Assembly: GCF_021864535.1 (NCBI RefSeq) | Contig: NZ_JAKJIC010000022.1 | Span: forward strand, 1-64,000 | From: Oryzibacter oryziterrae | Lineage (GTDB): Bacteria; Pseudomonadota; Alphaproteobacteria; Rhizobiales; Pleomorphomonadaceae | Length of the DNA stretch: 64,000 bases | Direction: 5' to 3' | Part shown: piece by piece, positions 18,812 to 28,463 of the stretch | Position numbering within the stretch: position 1 is the first letter of the stretch | Layout: each line of letters begins with the position of its first letter | Made by a program: the position numbers and the translations under genes | Notes under the pieces: generated by a model | Databases searched by the model: none | What the model was told of the DNA's origin: nothing | The model's input: only the letters and a program-made list of their open reading frames with translations

Positions 18812-19053
18812 CACTCGTCCAGCGGCTCCACTCCCGCCGCCTTGCCATCCGCGCCGACGCGGATCTTTTCCACCTTGGCTTCGGCGGCCTTCAGCAGCTT
18901 GTCGCAATGGGCACGCAGCGCGTCGCCGCGTTCGTAGATGGTGATGCTTTCCTCAAGCGGAACCGAGCCCTGTTCGAGCCGGCCGACAATACCTTCAAGC
19001 TCCTTCAGAGCCTGTTCGAAGGTCAGATCCTTGACACCGGGGGCAGCGGCCAT
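18811..19053 (-). CDS. xseB: Exodeoxyribonuclease VII small subunit
   Basis: 80 residues, standard length. The family signature [34 protein letters not shown] is complete, followed by the second helix of the helical hairpin. XseB assembles in several copies on XseA to form exonuclease VII, which degrades single-stranded DNA. The C-terminal tail is short and Gly/Pro-rich and its stop codon is completed by a repeat element. The large subunit gene is not in the window. In many related genomes xseB is next to dxs; here dxs is 5.4 kb downstream on the same strand. Confidence 0.95.
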   Translation of the reverse strand: MAAAPGVKDLTFEQALKELEGIVGRLEQGSVPLEESITIYERGDALRAHCDKLLKAAEAKVEKIRVGADGKAAGVEPLDE

Positions 19054-19278
19054 GCTTGAGGTCCTTGAACTTGAGAGTCCGATTCATCTCACGAAATGAT
19101 TCAAGGCAATGATAGCGGTTCTGAGGCCGCCCCGCCTATCCCCTTGAGAAAAGTTTGGCGTGCCGGGCAGGAGGATGCGCTCGGCCCGCACCGCATGTCC
19201 TGAAATGAAAAGGGAGATTCAACCACTTCACAGGCTGAATCAGCCAAGTGAAGAGATGCTGAATATCCCTTTATTTTC

Positions 19279-19887
19279 TTAAGGATAGAGGCGGGACTTG
19301 GACCAGCTTCCCATGCCGTCCGGCTCAAAGCGAATGCGGTCGTGCAGGCGGAACATGCCGTCCTTCCAGAACTCGATCGACTGCGGCGCCACGCGGAAGC
19401 CGGACCAGTAGTCGGGCCGGGGGATCTCGCTGATGCCGAACTTGAGTCCATATTCGGCCACCGCCTTCTCAAGTGCAAAGCGGCTTTCAAGCGGGCGCGA
19501 CTGCTTGGACGCCCAGGCACCGATGCGGCTGCCGCGATCGCGCGAGGCGTAATAGGCGTCCGCCTCTTCCTTGGCTACCGGTGTCACCGTGCCGCGAACA
19601 CGCACCTGCCGCTTGAGGCTCTTCCAATGGAACAGCAGCGCCGCCTTGCCGGAGGCGAGGATCTCCTGGCCCTTCTGGCTTTCGAAGTTGGTGTAGAAGA
19701 CGAAGCCTCTGGGGTCATAGGCCTTGAGCAGCACCATCCGGGCGTTGGGCAGGCCGTCGGGGTCCACCGTTGCCACCGTCATGGCGTTGGGGTCGTTGGG
19801 CTCGCTGCGCTCGGCGTCCTTGAGCCAGGCGGCAAACAACTTGTAGGGCTCGGACTCCTGGGTGAAGTCGGCTTCGGTCTCGGACAT
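19279..19887 (-). CDS. pdxH: Pyridoxine/pyridoxamine 5'-phosphate oxidase
   Basis: 202 residues. PdxH oxidises PNP or PMP to pyridoxal 5'-phosphate with FMN and O2. Visible are the N-terminal [40 protein letters not shown], the FMN-binding [14 protein letters not shown] and the C-terminal signature [20 protein letters not shown] ending RLYP. ATG at 19887; an open frame extends far upstream but the family N-terminus fits this start. It is divergent from the DnaJ-type gene with a 288-base gap, an arrangement also seen in other rhizobia. Confidence 0.96.
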   Translation of the reverse strand: MSETEADFTQESEPYKLFAAWLKDAERSEPNDPNAMTVATVDPDGLPNARMVLLKAYDPRGFVFYTNFESQKGQEILASGKAALLFHWKSLKRQVRVRGTVTPVAKEEADAYYASRDRGSRIGAWASKQSRPLESRFALEKAVAEYGLKFGISEIPRPDYWSGFRVAPQSIEFWKDGMFRLHDRIRFEPDGMGSWSKSRLYP

Positions 19888-20175
19888 GGCGTCTCGTTCT
19901 CCGGCCGGTGCCCCGGCCCCATCTCGGACCGGCACCGTTTGGCTGCTGGATATATCCCCGCCGAGCGCGGGCACAAAGGTACGGTTGGGCCAAAAGGAAA
20001 AAAATTGGAAGGAATCGTCCGGGCGTATATGCCTTGTCTGGAACGGATGGTGACCGATCATTACATTAGCGACATAACGGTGACATTGGCGCCGGCCGCA
20101 CCGAAGGGCCACGCGACGAAAGCGTGACATTCTGGCCGCCGCGTAACAGGACGAATTTGAGAGGATTTGAAGCTC

Positions 20176-21135
20176 ATGCGCGACCCCTATGACGTGCTTG
20201 GCGTGCCCAAAAGCGCGGACGAGGCCGCCATCAAAAAGGCCTATCGCAAGCTTGCCAAGCAGTATCATCCGGATACCAACAAGGCCGATCCCAAGTCCAA
20301 GGAGAAGTTCGCCGAGGTCAATCAGGCCTATGAAATCGTTGGAGATTCCGCCAAGCGCAAGCAGTTTGACGCCGGCGAGATCGGGGCCGACGGCAAGCCT
20401 CGCTTCACCGGTTTCGAGGGCTTTGGCGCCGGTGCAGGCCCACGCGGCGGCTTCCGTCAGGCCGGTGGCGGGCGCGCCACCGATGATATTCTGCACGACA
20501 TCTTCGGCGACGCCTTCTCGGGATTTGCCGCAGGTGGCGGCACCCGCGGTCGCCAGCGCGGATCCGAGAGCAATTTCAATGGCTTCCAGAATGCCGCCGG
20601 CGCGGCCGCCAAGGGGGCGGACGTCATGGTCACCGCCCGGGTGAAGCTTGAGGATATCGTCGGTTCGGGCAAGGTCCGGGTTACCCTGCCCTCCGGTAAA
20701 TCCTTGGACGCAAAGATACCCTTGGGATTCGAGCCCGGTCAGCAGCTGCGCCTCAAGGGCCAGGGCAGCGACGGAACGCCGCCGGGCGACGCCATCGCCA
20801 TCCTCATCTACGAAAGTCATCCCCTGTTCCGTCCGGACGGTTATAATCTGCGCCTGGACCTGCCCGTCACGCTCGACGAAGCCGTGCTTGGCGCAAAGGT
20901 CCGCGTACCGACGCTGGAAGGAGCCGTGGACATGACCATTCCCGCCGGAATCACAGGTGCACGCGCCTTTCGCCTGCGTGGCAAGGGCTTGCCGGACAAG
21001 ACCGGTACGCGCGGCGATCTCTACGTCACCGCACGTGTCGTGCTGCCGGACAGCAATGACGCCGGGCTCGAGCAGCTCATGCACCGCTGGCGGGAGATGC
21101 GGCCCTACAGCGTGCGCGGCCCGGAATTTGGCTGA
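20176..21135 (+). CDS. DnaJ C-terminal domain co-chaperone (CbpA-like)
   Basis: 319 residues. The N-terminal J-domain (1-70) has the DnaK-stimulating HPD at 31-33. A Gly/Phe-rich linker (about 75-135) follows, then the DnaJ C-terminal beta-domains (about 150-305). There are no CxxCxGxG zinc-finger repeats, so it is a class B co-chaperone like CbpA and not DnaJ itself. It should load unfolded substrates onto DnaK. The ATG at 20176 is preferred over a TTG at 20167. Its stop codon overlaps the start of the DUF1499 gene (TGATG), suggesting co-translation. Confidence 0.92.
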   Translation: MRDPYDVLGVPKSADEAAIKKAYRKLAKQYHPDTNKADPKSKEKFAEVNQAYEIVGDSAKRKQFDAGEIGADGKPRFTGFEGFGAGAGPRGGFRQAGGGRATDDILHDIFGDAFSGFAAGGGTRGRQRGSESNFNGFQNAAGAAAKGADVMVTARVKLEDIVGSGKVRVTLPSGKSLDAKIPLGFEPGQQLRLKGQGSDGTPPGDAIAILIYESHPLFRPDGYNLRLDLPVTLDEAVLGAKVRVPTLEGAVDMTIPAGITGARAFRLRGKGLPDKTGTRGDLYVTARVVLPDSNDAGLEQLMHRWREMRPYSVRGPEFG

Positions 21136-21923
21136 TGGCCTCGCTGCCGCCCCTGCCCGTTCCACCGGCGCGTGGCCTGAGGCCCGCGCGCTTTCTTGGC
21201 GCGCTGGCCGTCATGCTCAACGTCGTTGGTCTGGCTGGGCGGCGGTTTGATCTCGTCAACAGCGACACGCTGGTCGCAACCTTGCTGTTCGCCTTGGCGT
21301 TGTCGCTGGTTGCCCTCGGGCTGGCGGCCTTGGGTATGCGCGACATCTGGCGCGACGGGCGACCGGGAGCACAGCATGTCATTCCATCCATCTTTTTGAT
21401 TTTATTGTCTTTTTTACCGTTCTTTGCGATCATTTCGGCCTATGCGCTGACGCCGGCTCTGGACCGGGTGGCAACCGATCCCACCCTGTTTGCGGACATG
21501 GAGACGCCGGCCGTGACGCCGCTCGGAGCCCTGACCTCCCGTCTGCTGGTGCCGGCCAGCCAGACCGACAGCGTGCAGGCAGCCGCCTATCCCGACGTTG
21601 TGCCGCAAGCCGTTGATCTCTCGACGGTCGAGGCCTTCGCCGTCGCAAAGGCGGCGGTGGATCAGCTCGGCTGGAAAGTGATCGCAACCACCGAGCCGGC
21701 GACGGAGGGGGCCGCCGGGACGATCACCGCAGAGGCCCGATCGCTGGCCTTGGGCTTGCCGAGCAAGCTGCGCATCCGGATTGGTTCCGGCGAAACCGCA
21801 ACGCGCCTCGACATCGCATCGGCCTCGACCTATCCGATGCCGGACCTCGGCGAAAATGCGCGCAATATCAATCTCTTCCTTGATGCCTACGCGTCTGTGT
21901 CACGCCGGTCTGCCCCGCCTTGA
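21135..21923 (+). CDS. DUF1499 domain membrane protein
   Basis: 262 residues. Three hydrophobic helices (about 18-35, 45-68 and 82-105) are followed by the DUF1499 domain (about 150-258), with [28 protein letters not shown] and [16 protein letters not shown]. Rhizobial homologues commonly lie directly after this DnaJ-like gene. Function unknown; an inner-membrane, periplasm-facing domain is likely. It is translationally coupled to the upstream co-chaperone and converges with the MBL gene two bases on. Confidence 0.85.
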   Translation: MASLPPLPVPPARGLRPARFLGALAVMLNVVGLAGRRFDLVNSDTLVATLLFALALSLVALGLAALGMRDIWRDGRPGAQHVIPSIFLILLSFLPFFAIISAYALTPALDRVATDPTLFADMETPAVTPLGALTSRLLVPASQTDSVQAAAYPDVVPQAVDLSTVEAFAVAKAAVDQLGWKVIATTEPATEGAAGTITAEARSLALGLPSKLRIRIGSGETATRLDIASASTYPMPDLGENARNINLFLDAYASVSRRSAPP

Positions 21924-21925
21924 GG

Positions 21926-22831
21926 TCAGGCGAGGCGATAGAGGCTGTCGAGCCGTGGGGCGCCTTCGGTCAGGACCGACCCGCGGGACACCATCCATTC
22001 CAGCTGCGCGAACATGGAGAGACCGGCCGCCGCATGCAGCTTTGGATCGGTGTCGGCATAGACCTCGCGGACCATGGCGGCGATGGATCTTGGGCCGTTC
22101 CCCAGGGCGCCCCTGATCGCCGCCTCCCGGCCGTAGCGGTGGTCCCTCAGGCCTTCGACATGGCTTTGGGCATTGGCGATGATGTCACCGTGGCCCGGGA
22201 GATATGTAACGCACTTGTCACGCAGGAGCCGGTCCAATGACGCCATATAGTCACCCATGGAACCGTCCGGCGGCGCCACGATGCTGGTCGACCAGCCCAT
22301 GACGTGATCGCCCGAGATCAACCAGTCACTGTCCTCGATCGCAAAGCAAAGATGGTTCTGGGTGTGGCCAGGTGTGGCAATGGTTCGAAGCGTGGTGCCG
22401 GCGGTCGTGAAGGTCTCACCATCCGCGAGGACCCGATCCGGCCGGTAGCTCTTGTCGGCCGAAGCGTCCAGACCGGTCACCTCTCCCTCATGCAGGGGGC
22501 GGGAGAAGACATGAGGTCCGGCACCGACGATTTCCGCTCCGGTCGCAGACTTCAGGAGCGCCGCAGCAGGGGAATGGTCACGATGGGTGTGGGTGATGAG
22601 GATGGTTCGGATCGGGGCCTTGCCGGCAGCCTGAAGCAGTTCGGCGACATGCTGACTGTCCTCCGGCCCGGGATCGACCACGATCAGCTCCGAGGTGCCG
22701 ATGATCCAGCTGTTGGTCCCCTTGAAGGTGTAAGGGCCGGCATTGCGGGCGGTGAGGCGACGAATGCCCGGCGCAACTTCCACCACCCGACCATGACAGG
22801 GATCGAAATTCCGATTGAATTCAAGGGACAT
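21926..22831 (-). CDS. MBL-fold metallo-hydrolase
   Basis: 301 residues of the metallo-beta-lactamase fold. The zinc motif HTHRDHSPAA is intact, as are the later GHTQNHLCF and ISGDHVMGW ligands and the C-terminal LPGHGDIIAN. The C-terminal helical domain (about 235-300) is the LACTB2-like winged helix of the RNase-Z-like/beta-lactamase-like group. Substrates of such enzymes range from RNA to thioesters. The N-terminal segment GIRRLTARNAGPYTFKGTNSWII is typical. It converges with the DUF1499 gene. Confidence 0.9.
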   Translation of the reverse strand: MSLEFNRNFDPCHGRVVEVAPGIRRLTARNAGPYTFKGTNSWIIGTSELIVVDPGPEDSQHVAELLQAAGKAPIRTILITHTHRDHSPAAALLKSATGAEIVGAGPHVFSRPLHEGEVTGLDASADKSYRPDRVLADGETFTTAGTTLRTIATPGHTQNHLCFAIEDSDWLISGDHVMGWSTSIVAPPDGSMGDYMASLDRLLRDKCVTYLPGHGDIIANAQSHVEGLRDHRYGREAAIRGALGNGPRSIAAMVREVYADTDPKLHAAAGLSMFAQLEWMVSRGSVLTEGAPRLDSLYRLA

Positions 22832-22909
22832 GCACCAGCTCCGCCGCTCACCGAAGTGAACGACGGAGCTGTGCGCGGAGTCAACCTTTCATATGCACGA
22901 CGCTCTTGC

Positions 22910-25900
22910 TCAGTTGGACGCAAGGTGCGCCGTAGACGCCTTTGCGAAGATCGCCGTGACCGTACGGGCGGCGGACATCTTGATCCTGCAGGTCTTGGAA
23001 TTACCGCTGCAGGCGCCGCTCCAGCCGGTGAACTTCGAGCTGGCAGACGCGGTTGCCGTCAAGGTGACCGAGGCGTTGGTGACAAAGCGCGCGGCGCAGG
23101 CAGTTCCGCAGGAGATCGCCTCCGGTGCCGAGACAACCGCCCCTGTCCCATTGCCGGACTTCTTGACCGTCAGCAACTTACCGCCGCCGATGCCGAAGAC
23201 GGCGCGCGCAGACTTGTTGGCCGTACCGCTGGCAAGGGTGCAGACCGGATTGGTGCCCGAGCAGGCGCCGCTCCAGTAGAGGAACACCGATCCGTTGTCG
23301 GCCGTCGCGGTCAGAGCGATCTTGGCAGTAGACGCAAAGGTGGCCGAGCAAGTCGAACCGCAGTTGATACCGGCCGGCGAACTCTTGACCTTGCCAGCCC
23401 CATTGCCGCCCCGAACGACCGTGATCTTCGGCCGATGGTTGAACCTCGCCATGACCGATTTGGAGGCGGTCATGGAGACCGTGCAGGTTCCGGTGCCAGA
23501 GCAACCGGCTCCGGACCATCCCGCAAAGTCGGACCCGGCGGCGGCGCTGGCAGTCAGAGACACGCTGGTGCCCGACGCAAAGCTCTTCGAGCAACTGGCC
23601 CCGCAGGAAATGCCCGACGGGGTGCTGGTCACCGTGCCGGTCCCGGTTCCGGTCTTGGTCACGGCCAAGGCGAAGCTGAGGTTCGTCCGGGTGAAGGCCG
23701 CACTCACCGACTTGGCAGCCGTCATCGACACCACGCAGGTGCTCGTGCCGCTGCAGGCTCCAGACCAACCCGAGAAGGTCGAGCCGGACAATGCCGTCGC
23801 CGTCAGGGTCACGGAGGTTCCCGACGAATAGGAGGCGGAGCAGGTGGCGCCGCAGGAAATGCCCGATGGCGCACTGTTAACGGTACCCGAACCGCTCCCG
23901 GTCTTGCTCACCGTCAGGGCATAGCTCGGCACAGGCGTGAAGGTTGCGGTCACCGCCTTGGCGCTGTCCAGCGTGACGACGCAAGCCCCGGTTCCGCTGC
24001 AGCCACCGGACCAACCGGAGAAGACCGAACCGCTTGTTGCCACGGCCGCCAGGGTGACCTCGGTTCCCTGCATGTAATCGGCAGAGCATGTGCTGCCGCA
24101 GGAGATCCCGCTTGGATCACTGGTGACGGTGCCGGAGCCGCTGCCTGCCTTGGCAACGGTCAAGGTGTAGTTGGGCAAGGTCGTGAAAGTGGCGCTGACC
24201 GAGTGTGGCTGATCCATTGTCAGCGTACAGGCACCAGTCCCGGTGCAATCGCCCGTCCACTCCTCGAACGTGGAGTTGGCGTCAGCCGTTGCCGTCAAGG
24301 TCACGCTGCTGCCGCTGCTGAAAGCAAAGCTGCAGGTTTCACCACAGGAAATCCCGGACAGATCGCTCTCGACCGAACCAGAGCCGGTACCGGACTTGGC
24401 AACGGAGAGAGTGAAGGTGGAAGGTTGAGCCGGAACACTGCCGTTGATGTAGTAGCGACCCATGCTGTTGTAGCTGCTGAAACCGGTGTCGTGGAGAACG
24501 CCAAAACCGACACCGTCGATCGCAAGATAGTAGGTGCCCGCCGCAACATTTGTCGAAAGATGGGCAAAGCTGTCATCGGACTGCGTGGCCGTGGCCACAA
24601 CACTTCCGAAGACCGGTGCACCGCCATCGCCTGTCGCAGCATTGTAGAGCGTCGCCCGGACCTTGAGATTGGAGCCGCGCAGGCTCTCGGTCTGGAAACT
24701 GTCCAGCCATTCAGGGGTGATTGTCAGGTCGACAGTGCCAGATGTGTCCGCCGTGAAGGTGAAGACGTCAATGTCGCCGGTCTTGCCGATGGTGCCGCGA
24801 TTGGTCTTGTCCGAGGGCGTATCAGGGGAGGAGACATTGGTGTTCGAGGAGACCGCGCCGGTCGCTGCATCCGACACAAGCGCCGTTGCTCCGCTCGCCA
24901 CATCAACGTGATCGTCGGTCGCATAGCCCAAGTTATTGGCGATGATCGCCAGATCATCCTGGCCATTGTTGGCGTCGAAATACTCACCTTTGCTCCACTG
25001 GGTCACGTTGGAATAGTAGCTGGCTCCCATGATGGGCGCCCAGGACAAGTTGCCGGTACCGTGTCCTTCATAGTAGCCGACAGACGCCGTGCCATCATGG
25101 GCCAACCCTTGGTTATGCCCAAACTCGTGCGCCCCGGCCTCCGCCAAGACCTTGGCGTCGAGGACGTAATCCGGTGCGAATCCGTAGCGGGAAAAGACGA
25201 AGGCCGGCTGGTAGCGCGAGGCATAGTCGCTCTGTCCCCACACGCCCACATATGCGACACCGCCACACTGACAGCTATAGACACTGTTGCCGGCAGCGTC
25301 GACCTGAGGCGTGAACATCACATTGCCGACGACACTGGTGAACGCGGCCGGCGGCTCCGTCGTCACATCGATGTTGAACGGCGCATAGTCTTCCGCAATC
25401 AGCTTCCAGACTTCTGCAATGGTGTTCCTTTCGGCCTGCGAGAAGGTCGAGTGGTCGTTGTCCTCGCTATAGGTGAGCATGGTGTTCGAGGCTATGCCGC
25501 TTGCCACGTTCCATTGCGTGCCCGTCACGACACCGCCGACAAAGTTCAGATACACGACATTCGGTGCGCCGGGGCGGCTGTGAAGCTTGAACGTATCTCC
25601 CGAATTCACCTCGATCACAGACTGATCAACAGTGGGACTACCAAGCTTTTCACGCTTGAGGCGCTTCAGATCAAAGGGCGCGGCCTTTGTGGCCATGGGG
25701 TCTTCGTAGAAGGGGGCTCCCTGCTTGTCGACCCGCAGGAACTTGCCGTCCATGACCGGAAAGGCAAAGGTGCTGAGCTTGCGCAGGGCCTTCGTCTGAA
25801 TCGCTGGTGGCAACACCGCGAGGTCATTCTTCAGCCGGCTTGTCGGCAGCGCGCCCATTGTTACCGGCACGCCGCCACCGAGCATTTTCTGCGGTTGCGC

Positions 25901-25963
25901 TACCACATGATCGGCGAGAAGCACGCCGGAAAGCAGCGCAAGACAGGCAAAAACACGTTTCAT
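22910..25963 (-). CDS. Secreted metzincin-type metallopeptidase with six cysteine-paired repeats
   Basis: 1017 residues. A signal peptide (1-22, ending VVAQ) is followed by a propeptide-like region. The catalytic zinc motif HEFGHNQGLAH (H279, E280, H283, H289) fits the metzincin pattern HExxHxxGxxH. A PPC/CUB-like beta domain (about 380-530) follows. The C-terminal half is six repeats of about 80 residues (divergent InlB B-repeat/Flg_new_2 type), each with GISCGxxC and a later C-S/T-G-T-x-x-C, giving two conserved cysteine pairs per repeat. It is probably exported by Sec and released or retained at the surface. The substrate is unknown. The sequence VDKQGAPFYED resembles an activation segment, but that is a guess. 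Confidence 0.88.
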   Translation of the reverse strand: MKRVFACLALLSGVLLADHVVAQPQKMLGGGVPVTMGALPTSRLKNDLAVLPPAIQTKALRKLSTFAFPVMDGKFLRVDKQGAPFYEDPMATKAAPFDLKRLKREKLGSPTVDQSVIEVNSGDTFKLHSRPGAPNVVYLNFVGGVVTGTQWNVASGIASNTMLTYSEDNDHSTFSQAERNTIAEVWKLIAEDYAPFNIDVTTEPPAAFTSVVGNVMFTPQVDAAGNSVYSCQCGGVAYVGVWGQSDYASRYQPAFVFSRYGFAPDYVLDAKVLAEAGAHEFGHNQGLAHDGTASVGYYEGHGTGNLSWAPIMGASYYSNVTQWSKGEYFDANNGQDDLAIIANNLGYATDDHVDVASGATALVSDAATGAVSSNTNVSSPDTPSDKTNRGTIGKTGDIDVFTFTADTSGTVDLTITPEWLDSFQTESLRGSNLKVRATLYNAATGDGGAPVFGSVVATATQSDDSFAHLSTNVAAGTYYLAIDGVGFGVLHDTGFSSYNSMGRYYINGSVPAQPSTFTLSVAKSGTGSGSVESDLSGISCGETCSFAFSSGSSVTLTATADANSTFEEWTGDCTGTGACTLTMDQPHSVSATFTTLPNYTLTVAKAGSGSGTVTSDPSGISCGSTCSADYMQGTEVTLAAVATSGSVFSGWSGGCSGTGACVVTLDSAKAVTATFTPVPSYALTVSKTGSGSGTVNSAPSGISCGATCSASYSSGTSVTLTATALSGSTFSGWSGACSGTSTCVVSMTAAKSVSAAFTRTNLSFALAVTKTGTGTGTVTSTPSGISCGASCSKSFASGTSVSLTASAAAGSDFAGWSGAGCSGTGTCTVSMTASKSVMARFNHRPKITVVRGGNGAGKVKSSPAGINCGSTCSATFASTAKIALTATADNGSVFLYWSGACSGTNPVCTLASGTANKSARAVFGIGGGKLLTVKKSGNGTGAVVSAPEAISCGTACAARFVTNASVTLTATASASSKFTGWSGACSGNSKTCRIKMSAARTVTAIFAKASTAHLASN

Positions 25964-26399
25964 GAAAATCCCCCCAGATAGAATAACTACAGGTCAGAGA
26001 ACCCACGGCGACCATTCAGGCCACCAGCGGCACCAAGGGGTAGGTATTTCAGGAAGCTCTAAAACTTATTGTCACAACTTCCAGTGTCAAAAATAAACAA
26101 AAATCATGCAACATCATCCAGACCCCGGTCAGGAGACTGGACTTACCCCACACCGAACAATGAAACACCGCCCCTATACTCATAGAACACCAACTAACCG
26201 TAGAAATCAACAAAAGGGTAAATGTTTTCACGTATGTCGATGGACAGGGTTCCACCGACCTCTGCATGAAGCCGGGCTTGACTGTCGGGGAATGGCGCAA
26301 CTGTTTTTTCAAGCCGCCCTGTCATAATACGGTCCCAAAGACGCGCGACGTCGTCACCAGTCGCCTTTCCCAGACCGCACCGATTTCCGGACCACGCCC
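25964..26399. other. Intergenic region with a repeat fragment
   Basis: A 436-base gap between divergent genes. It has low GC compared with its neighbours. The segment around 26043-26077 (GGTATTTCAGGAAGCT followed by TAAAACTT) resembles 37331-37366 (GGCATTTCAGTGAAGCTTT...), so it is likely a decayed member of a dispersed repeat. Short open frames on both strands show no recognisable protein. Confidence 0.4.
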
Positions 26400-27680
26400 T
26401 TGATCAAGACATTCACGCCGATCGCCTCGCTGCTGCTCGGCCTCTCCTTCCTTCTGTGCGGCAGCGGACTGCAGGGCACGCTGGTGCCCTTGCGGGGGCA
26501 GGCGGAAGGCTTTTCCGCGCTGATGCTCGGTCTGATCGGGTCGTCCTACTATCTCGGCTTCGTTCTCGGATGCCTGGCCAGCCCGCGCCTCATCCTGCGC
26601 GCCGGGCATATCCGCGCCTATGCGACGCTGGTGGCGCTGGCGTCCTCGGTGACGCTGATCCACCCGATGATCATCGACCCCTATGTCTGGACGGCGGCGC
26701 GTACGGTGATCGGCTTCTGCCTCGCGGGTATGTACATCATCGTCGAAAGCTGGCTGAACGATCGCGCCACCAACACCACGCGCGGCCTGATCATGAGCGC
26801 CTATATCATCGTCAACTACGCGACGCAGACCATCGGGCAGATGATGGTGACGCTGGCGCCGGTGACGAGCTTCAACCTGTTCGCGGCTTCGTCCATGCTG
26901 CTGTCCTTCGGCATCATTCCGGTGGCGCTGACGACCTCTGCCCAGCCGGCGCCGGTAGCCATCGTGCAGTTCCGACCGATCCGCCTGTTCCGCGTGGCGC
27001 CGGTGGGACTGATGGGCTCCTTTGCCATCGGCGTTGCCAACTCCGGCCTGTGGTCTCTCGGCACGGTGTTCGCCACCGGCCAGGGGCTCGACGCCAACGG
27101 CGCCGCCATCTTCATGAGCGCCATCGTGGTCGGTGGCGCGCTGACGCAATGGCCGGTGGGCAAGTTGTCCGATCGTTTCGACCGGCGCGTGGTGCTGGCG
27201 GCGGTGATGACCGTCGCCACGGCCGTGGCGTTGGTGCTGGCTTTTGCTCCTCTCGGCTACAAGGCCCTGCTCTGGGTCGGCTTCATCTACGGCTGCGTCG
27301 GGCTCACCGGCTATTCGGTGGCGGCGGCGCATGCCTATGACCGGGCCGACAAGAGCGCGCTCGTCGAAATGGCGACCGGCGTGTTGCTGGCCAACGGCGT
27401 CGGCTCGGTGATCGGGCCGCTGGTGGCCTCGGCGATGATGGACCGCTTCGGCCCCGGCGCCCTGTTCCTGCACATGGTGATCGTGCAGCTGCTGCTGATC
27501 GCCTTCATCGTCTACCGGCTGAAGACGCGCTCGGCGACGCTGCCGGACGACAAGAGCGGCTTCGACGTCTATTCGACGGCACCGATGGGTGGCCCGATCA
27601 CGCCGAAGACGTCCGCCAAGGACGATCCGCGCCTGCGCCGACCGGTAGCGGAAGCCGAATCCGCCGACGCCGCCGAGTAA
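26400..27680 (+). CDS. MFS transporter (YcaD-like)
   Basis: 426 residues with about twelve hydrophobic helices in two six-helix halves. The motif-A-like loop GKLSDRFDRRVVL between helices 8 and 9 supports the major facilitator superfamily, and the sequence resembles YcaD/YfkF-type carriers. The substrate is unknown. The C-terminal cytoplasmic tail (about 380-426) is charged and low in complexity. The best in-frame start is a TTG at 26400 without a strong ribosome site; the first helix would begin right after it, so the start is probably right or close. Confidence 0.85.
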   Translation: MIKTFTPIASLLLGLSFLLCGSGLQGTLVPLRGQAEGFSALMLGLIGSSYYLGFVLGCLASPRLILRAGHIRAYATLVALASSVTLIHPMIIDPYVWTAARTVIGFCLAGMYIIVESWLNDRATNTTRGLIMSAYIIVNYATQTIGQMMVTLAPVTSFNLFAASSMLLSFGIIPVALTTSAQPAPVAIVQFRPIRLFRVAPVGLMGSFAIGVANSGLWSLGTVFATGQGLDANGAAIFMSAIVVGGALTQWPVGKLSDRFDRRVVLAAVMTVATAVALVLAFAPLGYKALLWVGFIYGCVGLTGYSVAAAHAYDRADKSALVEMATGVLLANGVGSVIGPLVASAMMDRFGPGALFLHMVIVQLLLIAFIVYRLKTRSATLPDDKSGFDVYSTAPMGGPITPKTSAKDDPRLRRPVAEAESADAAE

Positions 27681-27728
27681 CGCTGCTTTCCGCTTGCCAA
27701 ACGCGCCGAACTCCCGGAAAAGGCCGCC

Positions 27729-28463
27729 ATGGCCAAGTCTCGTCTCGATCAATTGCTGGTAACGCGCGCGCTCTGCGACAGCCGGGCGCGGGCTCGCGAT
27801 GCCGTCCTCCGCGGTCATGTTAGCATCGACGGGCGGGTGGCGCATAAGTCCGGCGAGATGGTGGACGACGGGGCGAGCCTGGTGGTCACCGATCCGGCCG
27901 CCGCCTATGTGTCGCGGGCTGCGCTGAAGCTGGTGGCCGGGCTCGACCATTTCGGCTTCGACGTGACCGGCCGCGACTGCCTCGACATCGGCGCCTCCAC
28001 CGGTGGCTTCTGCCAGGTGCTGCTCGAACGCGGGGCGGCCCGGGTGACCGGCATCGATGTCGGCCATGGGCAGATGCATCCGAAGATCGCCGGCGACACC
28101 CGCGTGACCAACATCGAGGGGCTGAATGCCCGCGAGCTCGGGGCCGACGATCTGCCCTATCTGCCGGATGTGATCGTCTCCGACGTGTCGTTCATCTCGC
28201 TGACGCTGGCGCTGCCGCCGGCTCTGGTGCTCGCCCGCCGTCCGGCGATCGGCCTGTTTCTGGTGAAACCGCAATTCGAAGCCGGCAAGGAAGCCATCGG
28301 CAAGGGCGGCCTCGTCGACGAAGCCACCGGCCGCGCCGCCGCCGAGCGCATCCGCGCCTGGCTCGACGGCCGCGAGGGCTGGCGCGTTCTCGACCTCATC
28401 GCCTCGCCGATCCTCGGGGGCGACGGCAATCATGAATATCTGCTGGGAGCACGCCGTGACTGA
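27729..28463 (+). CDS. tlyA: TlyA family rRNA (cytidine-2'-O)-methyltransferase
   Basis: 244 residues. An N-terminal S4 RNA-binding domain (about 3-62; SRLDQLLVTRALCDSRARARDAVL) precedes an FtsJ-type Rossmann methyltransferase. The SAM motif CLDIGASTGGFCQVLLERGA is intact, as is DVSFISLT. TlyA proteins methylate ribose 2'-OH in 16S and 23S rRNA; the old name hemolysin A is misleading. The gene overlaps the following RNA methyltransferase by 8 bases if the latter starts at GTG 28456, indicating one operon of two RNA-modification enzymes. Confidence 0.93.
   Translation: MAKSRLDQLLVTRALCDSRARARDAVLRGHVSIDGRVAHKSGEMVDDGASLVVTDPAAAYVSRAALKLVAGLDHFGFDVTGRDCLDIGASTGGFCQVLLERGAARVTGIDVGHGQMHPKIAGDTRVTNIEGLNARELGADDLPYLPDVIVSDVSFISLTLALPPALVLARRPAIGLFLVKPQFEAGKEAIGKGGLVDEATGRAAAERIRAWLDGREGWRVLDLIASPILGGDGNHEYLLGARRD

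Noticed and set aside
22304-25981. A 1225-codon frame antisense to the MBL and metallopeptidase genes
   Set aside because: Composition is Arg/Gly-rich shadow coding; the opposite strand has clear motifs (HEFGH, HTHRDH) and a signal peptide.
26322-28433. A 703-codon frame opposite the MFS and tlyA genes
   Set aside because: No recognisable domain; His/Arg/Gln-rich shadow of well-supported genes.
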